A stretch of DNA of 64,000 bases from assembly GCA_022661535.1 (NCBI GenBank), contig JAKULF010000007.1:1116001-1180000 (forward strand). The letters run 5' to 3'. Both the position numbers and the translations under genes were made by a program. Under the pieces are notes generated by a model. It searched no databases. It had not been told where the DNA came from and was given only the letters and a program-made list of their open reading frames with translations. Positions 12,357 to 22,218 of the stretch are shown here, piece after piece. Source of the DNA: Eutypa lata. Taxonomy: Eukaryota; Ascomycota; Sordariomycetes; Xylariales; Diatrypaceae. Position 1 is the first letter of the stretch. Each line of letters opens with the position of its first letter.

Positions 12357-14181
12357 AGCGCCAATCCCATCGGCGCCGGGTTGAAGCAGAGCAGCAGCAG
12401 TAGCAGCAGCAACAGGGGAGGAAAAGAGAGGTGAGGTGGGGTGAGGTGAGGTGAGCCGGTTGGTTATCTATGTATCTATCGGCCGGGAACCCCCGCCTTA
12501 AGGGATAGATGATACTACGTGAATTGGAAGGCGTCTCGGAATCAATTACATATTTACAGCCCACGGTGTTTGTTTGTTGGTTTGCTTGTTCTTCACGGCT
12601 TGCTTCGGTTCCCGTGGATCAAACGAAGCTTTTTCACACAATCGGTCGAGAATCCTGCCTACTTGGGAAGATGTACCAGGCCCAGCCAACCCCCTAGATA
12701 GCTAATAAGAAAGAAACAAATAACAAGAATAGCAGATGGTTTCTGTTAGAGTGATTCTATTAGCTGAGTCCCTATCTCAAGCTGTTGTTACGGACTAGAA
12801 GGGAACGTGTTACATACCAGGTTGGAGAACAGGAGGGGAGCCAGTACGACTCCAGGAACCTGTCACCACGCCTATTCTGATATTCCCTACGATAGTCACC
12901 TATATTATTCGCAATAAGATATATAGACTTGCATTTGTATGTTAATCTTACGAATGCATCACAATGCTGACCTTATGAGGCTATCACGGATGGCTTTGAA
13001 GGTTAGTAGCCTTGCGGTGAACAGTTTTGTAAGACCATCACTGGGCTTCGGCATCTTTTTGAAGCTCTTCACTTGACTACTATTTACATAATAATAGTTA
13101 TTGCTACTCTAGTCGTGCTTAAAGTTTTGTATTGTTGCAGTTAATAGATCTTCCTGGTCATCCATCCTTAGTTCTAGCGCTTCCCAGACAATTATTACTA
13201 TCCGCTCTATGGCATACCCTGCTCCTATAGCACCCTGTACGTGATATATAAATAACTAATTAAATTGACCGATTGGTTAAAATACCTGTAGCGGTTATGT
13301 TAAAGTTATTTCTATGCTTGCAATATCATCTTAGAAGTACGCTACCTATAGGTCACTACATGACGTCTTTGTGTGGTTAGAGATGGTTAAAATAGCAGAG
13401 GACACGGTCAAAATAGCCGGAGCGGGAACCTATCTATAGACAGGTGGGGTATGGAGCGCTTAGGGATCCCTCATGGCAACCAGTCATTCATGTCTTGTGA
13501 ATCCCTTCCCGATGTTCTAACCAGTACACGTTCCACCTAAGGTCCTTAGGGTTGTAACTGGTACGAGACCTCCTTAAGGTATCATAGACGTCAGCAGATT
13601 GGAGAATGCTGCCCTCATGACCGGCTTAGGGTTTGACTTCGTGGCAAAGATGTAGCGTCATTCTGCAATTAGAAAAGGGCGTAGCGATGGGCGTTTATGC
13701 CGTGAAACAACACCTTTTCATCAGGGCTTTGCATTCGGTATATGATAGGGATTAGATTAGGTATGTCTGCTCTGATATCCAATCGTGTGTGTCTGCCTGG
13801 TTCTGGGCGGAGCATTAGCTGGTGGAAAGAATACGACGCCATATACGCACGACTCCCCCGCACGTCTCCGAGCAAGATGTTGTACATTTTCGATTATCTT
13901 TAGCAGGATGTCCTTGGCCTTTTGACTTATTGCAAACTCACTGGTTAAGTAGTCTTATATCCCAAGAATACTGCAACTGAACCCCTTTTCATCTTGTACA
14001 GCGTACACCTATAATGACAGCTACCCAACGTTCAACCTCGATACATCTTCCCACCGGAAAGATCCTATAGCAATGTCCTTGATTTGACAGCCTGCTAGAC
14101 GCTATATTTTGCTTTATGGTGTTTGAAACAACCATCTGAACTTCGACATCACCTTCGTATACCTCACTTGTTTATCCAATC
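12357..14181. other. Intergenic, no gene seen
   Basis: 3' side of Rae1 (AGC-rich and GAGGTG-rich just after the stop) and 1.4 kb of moderately AT-rich DNA up to the HET gene. I see no supported gene or RNA. Confidence 0.45.
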
Positions 14182-16215
14182 ATGTCCCTCTTAACCAAGG
14201 GAGGCGAAAAAGCGAACGAACCTAAAGACAAAGGGAAACAGACCTCAGCCAACTTCCTATACGGTCCCCTCGACACTACCAAGAAGGAAATACGACTCTT
14301 GAAAATATTGCCACGTCTCACCAACAGCGGTGAACTGAATCTAGAGCTTTTCACCTCAACGCTGGACTCCGATATTGGGTTTTGTGCACTTTCATACGTA
14401 TGGGGTGACCCAGGTCAAATGGTCAGTGCTGTTGCCAATGGTCAACGAGTCTCCATTGCCTGGACTCTAGATGCCGCCCTGAAAAATATCCAAGCGCATA
14501 TATTACCCCGTTTAAGAGACCAGAGTATATCGCTATTTATTTGGGCCGATGGAGTTTGCATTAATCAAGAGGATCTTGAAGAGAAGAGCACATAGGTTAG
14601 ATTGATGGGACATATTTACAAGTCCGCTGCCCGTGTTTTTTCACATGTTATGCCTTTTCCCGACGATCCGTTCATTGGTTGCCCTGAAGATGACATTGAT
14701 AGTGGGATTCGTGCCATTCGGAATATAACCGGCGACTTTATCCTTTTCCAGGAACAAACCAAACCTATTAGGATGCAGTTGATGGACCCAGGGCTTGGGT
14801 TTTCTGCTGAGGTTTATCGAGACTTCTTATCCGACCATCCGGAGTTGGTCGAATTCAATGCACATGGTCAAATTCCACGCCATGATTGGGCTTCGATTGT
14901 CAATTTCGCAAACACGAAATACTGGACGAGACTTTGGATAGTTCAAGAACTCCTCCTCCCAGATCCAGAGAACGTCTGGATATTCCACAATAACGAATTG
15001 CTAGATTACAAGGTCTTGAAGGAATTTAATATCCTCAATTCTGGTCTCCGTCGAACATTATTTGACGGCTATGAACTAAGCAGTCGGATTCTCACTCGGG
15101 TTCTTCACACAAGTACCGCCCCCCGTCATGCCTATGGTAAATTTCTTGTACTCCCTCAAGAGAGATATGATCGTTCCCATGATGAGAACGTATATGAAAA
15201 AGTATACACCATCCTCCGTCAACACGAATGCCAGAATCCCCGCGACTCGCTATATGCCATGAATGACCTCTTTGGGCTTGGTCTCACTCCCGACTATAAT
15301 AAATCTGTGAAAGAAGTATTTCTGGACTGGGCTAGGTCATTGGCGAGCTGTAATAATTTGGTGGTTGAACTCTTGAGGCACTCTGGTACCGGAAATTCAC
15401 ATTACGAGCAGCAAAATCTCCCATCCTGGCTTCCAGACTTCCACCGAACATTTTATGAGGCAGCCGAACACAAAGCCTATAGCGTCAGATATAGTAATTT
15501 CGAACCACGCAGCAATACCTCCGGAATCGCCACCATCCAAGATGACATTCTATGTATACGTGGTGCATACAATGGGCAACTCATCAAAGTCACCGATCTT
15601 ACTGATAGCACAGCATATAACCAACTTTGGTCTGGGCTATTACAACAAACACGATATCCGCTCGGTCCAATAGAGCAAGAACGTTCTGTACTCGTGTTTA
15701 CTTTAGCTGTGAGGACACTGGGTACCCTTAATGACATGGATCTCACAACTCACAATACGAAAATTCTATCAACAGCTTTCAACACCATTTTAAAACGGTG
15801 GCACTGTTCTAATAATAAGCTAGATAAGGGACAACGGGAGACCTCGGGTCCCCAAGTGAACACCGATTTTTTGAATCAGGCCGCCAAATGTGAAATTCCA
15901 AATGGCCCTCATGACATGATTGTTCCCTATTGCAGTACTCTTCAAGTGGCGATTGAAGATATGCAACTCCAGATGACCATACCTAGGTGTTTCTTTCGCC
16001 TTGACAGCGGCCACATTGGGATAGGAACATCTGGTATGAAAACGGGAGATCAAGTCTGCACATTTGTGAACAAGACCGCGACGGTGGTTCTAAGGAAAAC
16101 GGGTACAGAATGGCTCAACGTCGGGCCATGTTATGTGCTGGGATTATCCGACAAGGAGTGGGTTGAAACAATTGAAATTGACGAGGTAGATCTGCGGGAG
16201 TTTCGTATCCGGTGA
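14182..16215 (+). pseudogene. HET-domain protein gene interrupted by one in-frame TAG
   Basis: A single uninterrupted frame of 678 codons except for TAG at 14593-14595 (codon 138). HET signatures lie on both sides: ALSYVWGD at about 71-78 and FIWADGVCINQEDLEE at about 120-135 before the stop, then RLMGHIYKSAARVF directly after it, followed by the usual long variable C-terminal part ending at 16215. HET proteins trigger vegetative-incompatibility cell death when allelic or non-allelic partners differ. The stop sits where family members have a polar residue (often Gln), so CAG to TAG is the simplest origin. No second lesion is seen, so either a recent null allele or, less likely, read-through. 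Frame and composition are otherwise normal. Confidence 0.85.
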
Positions 16216-16942
16216 ATCGGGCTCGTTAATGAGGTTCATACATAGACTATCAAACAACTGTATATAGACCTAATCGGATCATAACTACAATCACCTAGGA
16301 AACAAAAGAGAGAAAGAAAGGTCTTTATGATTTAATACATCGCATCACTATGTATATTCACGGTTGGCTCTACCTAGAGCTCTAGCATGACACTGAGCTA
16401 CGCAAGTGTAGCCGAAGGTCGGAGTCACCAGGCAGAGTTCATCAAATAGTTCAATGAGTACGGAAAAGAGTACGTCGAGCGAGGTATCCAAGCTGTTGAA
16501 CTGATGACCATTTTTGGCGACAAACAAGAGACAAGAGTCAACGCTCCATCTAGTAGAGGGCGCTTACCGTAGTCACTGTGAAAGGAAGACTTAGACCGGA
16601 CCGGACCAGACTAATGCCCTCTTCTTATGCGGAAGATACAATGTTTTCAACGCATTGGGTACGGGATATTAGCGTACAAAGAAAGGACCAACCACACCTC
16701 GACCGCGAGTATTTGGAGCAGATGGTAATGTGCGAGCGAGAACTGCAATCGGATCTTCTGAGATGATTTTTTGCGATTATCCCAGGTGCGAAAAGGAAGG
16801 GCCAAAACTGGAAGACATGCATCACTTGAAAAAAAGAAAAAAAAGAGTATTGCACTTTCATTTGAGCGGACTGGCTAAATTAAAAACGAAAAGTCTTCGC
16901 ATCATTATTAAATAGGAAGAAAAAATAAAATAAAAAAACGGC
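16216..16942. other. Intergenic, no gene seen
   Basis: 3' flank of the HET pseudogene, becoming A-rich (16840-16940) just before the U6 terminator. Nothing else recognised. Confidence 0.5.
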
Positions 16943-16949
16943 AAAAAAA
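16943..16949 (-). terminator. Pol III T7 terminator of U6
   Basis: Seven consecutive T on the minus strand immediately after the U6 3' tail, the standard RNA polymerase III stop. Confidence 0.9.
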
Positions 16950-17009
16950 TTGGTAGCTTCTCTTTGATTGAGCGTGTCATCCTTAGTGCAGGGGCCATGC
17001 TAATCTTCT

Positions 17010-17064
17010 CTGTTTAATAGTTAGAATCGAATGCTGCACCTTTGGAGTGTTGGGGTGGACTAAC
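17010..17064 (-). other. Intron within U6, containing a B-box-like element
   Basis: Begins GTTAGT at 17064 and ends AACAG at 17010. A CTAAC branch-site match lies at 17024-17020, with its A 11 nt from the end. Immediately before and overlapping it is GCATTCGATTCT (17034-17023), close to the pol III B-box GGTTCGANTCC. Fission yeast U6 also has an mRNA-type intron carrying a B box; this looks like the same arrangement in a filamentous ascomycete. Confidence 0.85.
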
Positions 17065-17122
17065 CTGTATCGTTTCAAATTGACCAAATGCCCGAAGGCG
17101 AAAGTTTATGGTATTATTATTG

Positions 17123-17128
17123 TATATA
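17123..17128 (-). promoter_or_regulatory. TATA box of U6
   Basis: TATATA on the minus strand, 29 bp upstream of the inferred U6 5' end at 17099, matching the usual -30 position of fungal U6 promoters. Confidence 0.8.
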
Positions 17129-17129
17129 A

Positions 17130-18468
17130 GGCCTAGATTGGGATGCTAGTGGAGTTATCTCGGGCTTTCTCCGGCTAATAAGCCACCCACTAGCCCGTCA
17201 AGCCCCAATGGTCACTAACCGGATTGGGCTTATCTCTGATAAGTACTTCTTTCCACCCCGCACCCCTCTTGACCGGACCATAACGATGCCTCCGCACGCG
17301 ATTTGCAGTGGTATGGTCACCCGAGACAGCAAGGACAAGAGTGCGCGGAAGAACTGATGTTGGCCGGGGCGCTGTAGGTGAGGCAGATTAGAAGTTCCAG
17401 TACACCGCGAGGAACATCGCGCGAAGAGCGCATGGCTAAAGACGTGCCATTAAACCGGCTTCTGTGAATCATCGCCAGTATATATGTTCGCTGGTTTCAG
17501 CCGCTCATAACGAAATTTAGAGCAACTCACTCTTCGATGGGAACAGGGCCGGCTGCTTTAGACGGAAGAACTTCCAAATCGACGGCAACGAGCCGTTACC
17601 TAGAGTCGTCGTCGGAACCAGCCATGTAGCCCTGCGAGAAACCCTCCCATTTGCGTAGAGGTCTCTGTATTTTTTATAAGCTGCTACAGTAACTAGCTCA
17701 TTTCAATTGCTGAAGGAGGAGGGTTATCTCACGAAGCCCGAATTCCCGATTTTTTTTATATATGGTGTGAGCCGTAGTTGTGCCCTTAGTAGGCTCGCTT
17801 TAGGGGGTGTTGCGCCACACATAAGCCACCAAAAGCAAGCCACCCCCTTCAACTTCACTAAGAACTGCTGTCCGAATCATCTTCAGAATAGGCAGAAGAG
17901 CTGCCATTATCGAAGAATATGAACTATTTTCTTTGGAACTCTGGTCGGTCACCACAACAAATCTCGTCAAGAGGCCAAAGTAAAAATATAATGTGTTCAT
18001 TGTCCACATGAGCTCGCCCAGGACCTGCGTCTTAGAACACGACACGCCTAAATACTTCAATTCCTCCCAAATATATGACGGCACCGCACAATTATATTAT
18101 ATACAAGGGACTGGCTACTCTCTCCTGGACATGTATATCGTGTCGAAGGAGAAGTTACAGAGGTTAACCTGAACCTCGTTCTTATTAGCTATTAATAATA
18201 AACTATGTGGTGGGATTGCACTCCGTCGTCTAAGCCTGTAACAAAACCTTAAAACCAAAAGACAATGTTACATGGAGGAATCCTCCATAGATACCCCACA
18301 GATCTCGAACAGAATGCTAACCAAATTTGCTTTCATACCTCCTAGGTGATCGATCGTCATAATAATTGGTCCATCATCGTTCTCGATGACGGTCATCTGA
18401 ATATGTGTAACGCGATGTACTTTAACTTTCTCCATTCCTGATGTTGTGTGTTCGGTTGCTGTACAAAT
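17130..18468. other. Intergenic, two small hairpins, no gene supported
   Basis: Holds the distal U6 promoter and the 3' flank of the leftward hypothetical gene. Adjacent short perfect hairpins at 17564-17575 (GGAAG-aa-CTTCC) and 17582-17596 (ACGGC-aacga-GCCGT). A 94-codon frame at 17800-18084 (minus) has no family feature and is not called. Confidence 0.5.
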
Positions 18469-20226
18469 TTACACAGTTGGTTCAGCAGTCTGCGCCAGTG
18501 TCCAATCGGGGTGGGGGTGATCCCAAGGAGGTGTATGATGGGGATGGTCCCAAGGTGGCATATGATGGGAGTGGTGATGATCGTCACCATCTCCATAGTC
18601 ATCGCCATCGCCGATGCCGTGGCCCGGACCGGTGGGTCTGTGCTTGGGCGGGTGATGAATACCCCCTGGTCTTGTGCGATGTCCCGGCATCGTGTGGTTG
18701 AATACCGATCTTGTATGATTGTATCCTGGTCTTGGATGATGAGGACGGTCGTGGTCGCCAGGCCCTGGGTAAGTGTACGTAGTCGTCCATTCGGGGCCAT
18801 CGCGGGTTTGCTCTTCTGTAATGGTACTAGTGGGCTCGGCGTAGGGAGTTACAGGGCCCCCGCCATCGACACGGAGAGCCTGTTTGCAAATGTCACAGCA
18901 TGGGTATTCCTCGGGACTCACGTCTTCCTTCTCTCCTCCGAGATGTTTTCCGTCGGGATGGGGTAATGCTTCATCTTGAACCGAGCCAGGGCATAATTCT
19001 TCTAAACTCTGCCCACAATCGCAGCTCGAGGGTAGCTTTGACCAGCCAAGGGGCAGCCTCTTTTGTAAAGCGGGTGGGGCGTCGACCTGCGCTGAGATAA
19101 TTGTTGTAATGGTCGTAGTTGTAGTGGTGGTGGTACTGGGGGAAATAGTAGTAGAGGCTGTATCAGATGTTGAGTTGTGATGATCCAGTAAGCAATTCGA
19201 ATCGCCGAAACCAATTCCAACACCATACTGAAGCATGGGACCTGCCTTCCCCTGGCAGTACAATGAGATGGCTTCGTCTATCCTTTCTCTCACAGGCTGC
19301 GTATACCAGAGGGCATCTATATCGATCAGAACCTTACTGTGGTTCATTGAGAAACCATCATCGATTAAAGCCCACACACCGGTGTGAGTGTCACCAATGG
19401 CGAGCTCACCGGCCAGCTCCATCACTAGATGTCCCACCGAGTATTTGTTTCGGGAAGAATAGCCGTATTCCATGTGTGCCACCACGACGTTCTCAATCTC
19501 CTGGATCACGTGCTCTGCTACGAGGTAATGGTAGATGACCTGCCCAGAAGTGTTCTTCCCCGCCAATAGGTCGGCTACCCGTAGACTGACATCCCACATT
19601 GCTGCGCCCACCACGCTGATGTACCAATTCTGGGCTTGGCGGATGGCCCATTCTCCCGTCGCGATCTTGAGTAATCCCTTTCTGCCCCATTGTGAGGATA
19701 TGATGTCCATTACGGGCTGTTTGAAGGACTCTCCCTTAACATCTTTTCCCGAGGCAACGTGCAGCGCGTAATTTGTTGCCATCCAAGTCAAATTATCCTT
19801 CCCTGGTGATCCCTCAAATTCTCTCATGAACCTATCGGGATCCTCTGCGAGATTCCCCAGGTGCATCTCTACACGAGACTGTTGCGCCGCCGGTATGAGG
19901 CCAGTCGCGTTCTCACTAAGGCCTAGACCGGCCGCCACGCCCAGACCACTCGTGACGGCGGCAACGTGGCCGAACACTGCCCACCACCGCCGGTGCCCTA
20001 AGCCGACCTCAAAACCCCCATCAACGAGACCGACGGCTGTAATAAAGTCCGGAACCTCTAGACTTGTCTGTGAATGTTTCGGGACCTCGGAGCTGAGCTC
20101 CTGCCCCTGGATAGAAGCTGCGCCGGAGGAGATGTTGGCGGTAAGGTCTCTTGATATCAGAGAGGCAAGAGGAGAAGTGGCTGCTTGGCTTCCTAAGAGG
20201 GCCGTGAGATGCCGTAATACCCCCAT
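18469..20226 (-). CDS. Hypothetical protein with Cys-containing and His/Pro-rich C-terminus, 585 residues
   Basis: One long exon, ATG at 20226, stop TAA. I do not recognise the family. Residues 1-380 look globular, with one hydrophobic stretch (AVFGHVAAVTSGLGVAAGLGL, about 83-103) and several N-glycosylation sequons (NATG, NLTW, NTSG, NHSK). A Ser/Thr run of about 15 residues follows, then a Cys-bearing part (SCDCGQSLEELC, YPCCDICKQAL), then a tail rich in His, Pro and Asp: DGDDHHHSHHM and two PPWDHPH units in tandem. The tail could bind metal ions. The sequons and Thr-rich linker suggest an extracellular or wall protein, but no clear signal peptide is present, so a missing 5' exon is possible. 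Confidence 0.6.
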   Translation of the reverse strand: MGVLRHLTALLGSQAATSPLASLISRDLTANISSGAASIQGQELSSEVPKHSQTSLEVPDFITAVGLVDGGFEVGLGHRRWWAVFGHVAAVTSGLGVAAGLGLSENATGLIPAAQQSRVEMHLGNLAEDPDRFMREFEGSPGKDNLTWMATNYALHVASGKDVKGESFKQPVMDIISSQWGRKGLLKIATGEWAIRQAQNWYISVVGAAMWDVSLRVADLLAGKNTSGQVIYHYLVAEHVIQEIENVVVAHMEYGYSSRNKYSVGHLVMELAGELAIGDTHTGVWALIDDGFSMNHSKVLIDIDALWYTQPVRERIDEAISLYCQGKAGPMLQYGVGIGFGDSNCLLDHHNSTSDTASTTISPSTTTTTTTTITTIISAQVDAPPALQKRLPLGWSKLPSSCDCGQSLEELCPGSVQDEALPHPDGKHLGGEKEDVSPEEYPCCDICKQALRVDGGGPVTPYAEPTSTITEEQTRDGPEWTTTYTYPGPGDHDRPHHPRPGYNHTRSVFNHTMPGHRTRPGGIHHPPKHRPTGPGHGIGDGDDYGDGDDHHHSHHMPPWDHPHHTPPWDHPHPDWTLAQTAEPTV

Positions 20227-20770
20227 TTCGTAGTGTGTTAGGTTGTATTCTGGTTTTATCTGTGTGGTTATGTGTCATCCAGAAAGGGACAGATAACGAT
20301 ACAGGGCAATATGATCTAGTAACTCCAGAGTGGATAGCTGCTTGTATGACTCTTGCTTGGGACCTTGACTGGCTTATAATTCCCCCGAACTTAGTAGAAT
20401 TTGTTTTCAAGTCAATATTAAGCACATCAAATAGCAGAGACTTGAAACACTGAGATAGGTAACCACAACAGCAGGCGTAATAAAACGTGTTAGAGATATA
20501 GTGCTGCACCTAACTAGGTACGGGCTCCTTATGACTTAGCCTTAACCTCATTGGAATTTCCAGCGACGTCCTTTCTCTGATAATAACTTCTGGACTACAC
20601 TGGATCCACTGTATGAGAGTAAAGCTTATCTACTTTCGTCAAGGTAGTATATCACCATATTATTTAACGAGAAGGTTGACCTGGTATGGAGTTTATTTGC
20701 TAGCACAAATGAAATATCAATCAAGCTACTTAAGAACTTATTAGCCTGAAGCATAAATAATAAAAAGTGC
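20227..20770. other. Intergenic, no gene seen
   Basis: Promoter side of the leftward hypothetical gene, up to the target-site copy of the LTR-like element. Confidence 0.5.
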
Positions 20771-20774
20771 ACAT

Positions 20775-20886
20775 TGATGGATAGGAATAAGGGAGCAAAA
20801 AGATGTTGTATTCGGTTCGGTTGTGTGCTACGTAACGAGTCGCTAAATCATCGACTTATAGATCCGGATCAGCTGATTACCTTATA
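20775..20886 (+). repeat. Left terminal direct repeat
   Basis: Begins TGATGGATAGGAATAAGG and ends TTACCTTATA. It is the less mutated copy at its 5' part. Every difference from the right copy is G/A or C/T. Confidence 0.8.
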
Positions 20887-21830
20887 TACGGCCAGATTGC
20901 CCACCACGTCGACCACCGCGACGACGTATATCGACGATTCCACCTATCGTAAATATTACAAATCTATCCGATCCGTTCATTTCGACGACCTCTTTTCGTA
21001 CCGATTTTTTCGGTTTATATATGTCGATTTTAGCAACGATTAAATATATATACGATAAATAATTATCGTTAACCGGCTTTAATTTAAAATTTATATAATA
21101 TTAATTAAATATAATAACGTCGAATAATAACGATATATACGATACGTTAAAGTATTTAATACGCGGCGTTTAAAGGTAATACGATATTATAACGAATAAA
21201 ACCTTAAACTTAAAAGCCGTATTTTTCTCGAAAAAATAAGTTATATAAATATAATAAAATATTTAAATTTGTTTTTTTTTAATAATAACGTTAATAACTT
21301 TATAAATAAAAAAACCATTTAAAAATAATAAATATAATAAATTAAACGTTCGTTCGATAATTAAAGTTATTAATCAATAACGATAACGATAACTTTAATA
21401 ATAACGATTTAAATAACGTATTTAATAAATTATATAATAATTTTAACGATTAACGAATTAACGATTTATCGAATTAATTAACGATTAATTAATAATTTAA
21501 TAAATTAATTAATTATTAAATTAACGATTATTTAACGATTAAATTAATAACGTAATAAATAAATAAATTTAATAATTAATATTAAAGATTTAAAAAATTA
21601 AATCGACGATTAAAATTAAATCGACGATCGAATAAATTACTTAATAATTAATTATTTAACGATTATTTAAAAATTTTATAAAATTATCGATTAATAATAT
21701 AATAATTAAAAAATAAAAATAACGATTTAATAAAAAATCGATAACGAAATATTAATAAAATAAAGCTATTTTAAATAAAAGCGAAAGCATCGTAAATTTA
21801 TAAATTTATTATCTTATTTTTAATTACCAT

Positions 21831-21942
21831 TAATAAATAAAAATAAAGAAATAAAAAGATGTTATATTCGATTCGGTTATATGTTACGTAACGAGTCGCT
21901 AAATCATCGATTTATAAATCCGGATCAGCTAACCACCTTACA
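21831..21942 (+). repeat. Right terminal direct repeat
   Basis: Begins TAATAAATAAAAATAAAG and ends CCACCTTACA. More heavily G-to-A and C-to-T mutated than the left copy except near its 3' end, where the left copy carries the T. Confidence 0.8.
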
Positions 21943-22218
21943 ACATCAACCATACATGTGCATGGTAAAAAGGACTCGTCTAATAGTTGAATTTTAAGTA
22001 TCATCGTATATCTCATTTTGAGTTTTACAGGTTAGACATTGAGATTTGCACTTAGCAGCCATGGTGAAACAATGGCCGGTTAATTATATCTGCATTTGGC
22101 TCTAGCTAGACGCAACACACTATGGTGAACCCCTCCTCGAATCTATCTAAGGAGATATATGTACTAGATACCCAAGATACAATGGAGTATCACATGTGAA
22201 ATATTTACATATTATGTC

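Larger units (their letters stand above)
16943..17099 (-). ncRNA. U6 spliceosomal snRNA gene with an intron
   Basis: Catalytic snRNA of the spliceosome, RNA polymerase III type. Exon 1 is 17099-17065: 5' stem-loop GCC-UUCG-GGC, then the TTTGGTCAATTTGAAACGAT stretch and ACAG. Exon 2 runs from 17009 to about 16945: AGAAGATTAGCATGGCCCC, TGCACTAAGGATGACACGC and a 3' tail ending in a T7 run. Joined, they restore the invariant ACAGAGA box and the AGC triad element, about 100 nt in all. The 55 nt between them do not belong to any U6 RNA and have spliceosomal splice signals. The upstream TATA box is 29 bp from the proposed 5' end, the spacing expected for U6. Confidence 0.95.
20771..21946 (+). mobile_element. 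Miniature LTR-like element, RIP-degraded, flanked by ACAT
   Basis: Two direct repeats of 112 bp (20775-20886 and 21831-21942) bound about 940 bp of very AT-rich DNA. The repeats have equal length and differ only by transitions. Their ends fit TG...CA when the RIP changes are discounted, and the tetranucleotide ACAT occurs just outside both ends (20771-20774 and 21943-21946), as a target-site duplication would. Internal coding capacity is gone. The total of about 1.17 kb is too short for an autonomous retrotransposon, so it is a TRIM-like non-autonomous or internally deleted element. In the AT-rich part CpA and TpG are almost absent while CpG survives. Confidence 0.7.

Noticed and set aside
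11830..12384. 184-codon plus frame overlapping Rae1 exon 3
   Set aside because: Ser/Arg/Thr low-complexity translation out of frame with the Rae1 exon, which reads the conserved WD40 C-terminus.
17800..18084. 94-codon minus frame
   Set aside because: Hydrophobic but without any recognisable family or splice context; its start and end are arbitrary in AT-rich DNA.
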